Positions 42,193 to 42,338 of a stretch of 42,338 nt of DNA are shown in pieces. The position numbers and the translations under genes were made by a program. How positions within the stretch are numbered: position 1 is the first letter of the stretch; each line of letters opens with the position of its first letter. The stretch covers positions 1-42,338 of the forward strand of contig NZ_CAKVGN010000020.1 of NCBI RefSeq assembly GCF_934747485.1, given 5' to 3'. The notes under the pieces are model-generated. The model was not told the origin of the DNA, made no database searches, and was given only the letters and a program-made list of their open reading frames with translations. This DNA is from an uncultured Brachyspira sp. (GTDB lineage: Bacteria; Spirochaetota; Brachyspiria; Brachyspirales; Brachyspiraceae).

Positions 42193-42338
42193 AAAATATC
42201 CTAAAATTATGTTTATATTATAAGTTATAAATATAATTTTTTCAAATTAACAAAAAAATTTTTATTGTTTAGGAGCCATAGATATTGCACGTTTTTTAGT
42301 TAAAATAAAGTAGGTATTCCTTATAATATAAATAGCTA
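42193..42338. other. Right-end non-coding region with promoter and inverted-repeat half
   Basis: A 146-bp region upstream of the right-hand operon. It contains the promoter at 42217-42245 and, further out (42251-42325), blocks that match positions 36-87 in inverted orientation. I see no gene. Confidence 0.5.
42217..42245 (-). promoter_or_regulatory. Promoter of the right-hand polysaccharide operon
   Basis: On the - strand TTGAAA (42240-42245), a 17-nt spacer and a perfect TATAAT (42217-42222) lie 25-53 nt before the ATG at 42192. The expected start near 42210 leaves a leader of about 18 nt containing AGGA (42199-42202). Confidence 0.75.

Noticed and set aside
1..42338. Linear plasmid with hairpin telomeres as in Borrelia
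   Set aside because: The outermost bases at the two ends do not match, and the similar blocks begin only 10-40 bp inside. A circular plasmid cut arbitrarily is simpler.

Overview
The window looks like a complete or nearly complete plasmid of an AT-rich spirochaete, most probably Brachyspira. Nothing names the organism, so this is inferred from the very low G+C, from a plasmid replication block sharing one molecule with rhamnose and LPS-type sugar genes, and from the mix of RgpF-like and TupA-like transferases. Only two genes read on the + strand: the presumed replication initiator at 8414-9424 and a small unknown gene at 21804-22133. All other genes read on the - strand. I see no rRNA, tRNA, CRISPR array or transposase.

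Layout: 96-6883 is a nucleotide-sugar cluster (transcribed right to left) that fits CDP-3,6-dideoxyhexose synthesis: RfbF, RfbG, a radical-SAM enzyme, RfbH, a 4-ketoreductase, an AscE/RfbC-like epimerase and a second 4-ketoreductase. 6954-12734 is the plasmid backbone: an RHH centromere-binding protein and ParA, an iteron origin, the Rep-like protein, a DnaB-like helicase, a DnaG-like primase and a tyrosine recombinase. 12859-21632 is the dTDP-L-rhamnose operon (rfbC, rfbD, rfbA, rfbB) with a methyltransferase, a two-domain glycosyltransferase and two RgpF-like proteins. 22291-32657 holds two TupA-like genes, two nearly duplicated GT2 genes, an epimerase, a flippase/kinase fusion, a nucleotidyltransferase and three paralogous methyltransferases. 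32830-42192 holds a large membrane protein, an epimerase and three long multidomain RgpF-like transferases.

The most interesting feature is a set of mutable simple-sequence repeats placed throughout the polysaccharide genes. Three methyltransferase paralogues carry a poly-G tract at the same internal position: G10 (in frame), G13 and G14 (both out of frame). These are ordinary on/off contingency loci. A second, stranger class has four members: two AGCAG-type pentamer arrays, one GACCA pentamer array and one G9 tract. Each sits just after the end of a complete enzyme domain. In each case two of the three reading frames stop within a few codons of the repeat. The third frame, used here at all four loci, carries the ribosome 27 to 45 codons further to the next gene. 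At one locus that extension crosses a 12-bp hairpin that hides the next gene's Shine-Dalgarno sequence. At another it crosses a strong intrinsic terminator, and at a third it ends in an ATGA overlap with the next start codon. I infer that these repeats do not switch the enzyme they lie in, but gate expression of the downstream gene, through translational coupling or ribosome-driven antitermination. This could make surface-glycan composition vary combinatorially, including the identity of a 3,6-dideoxy sugar.
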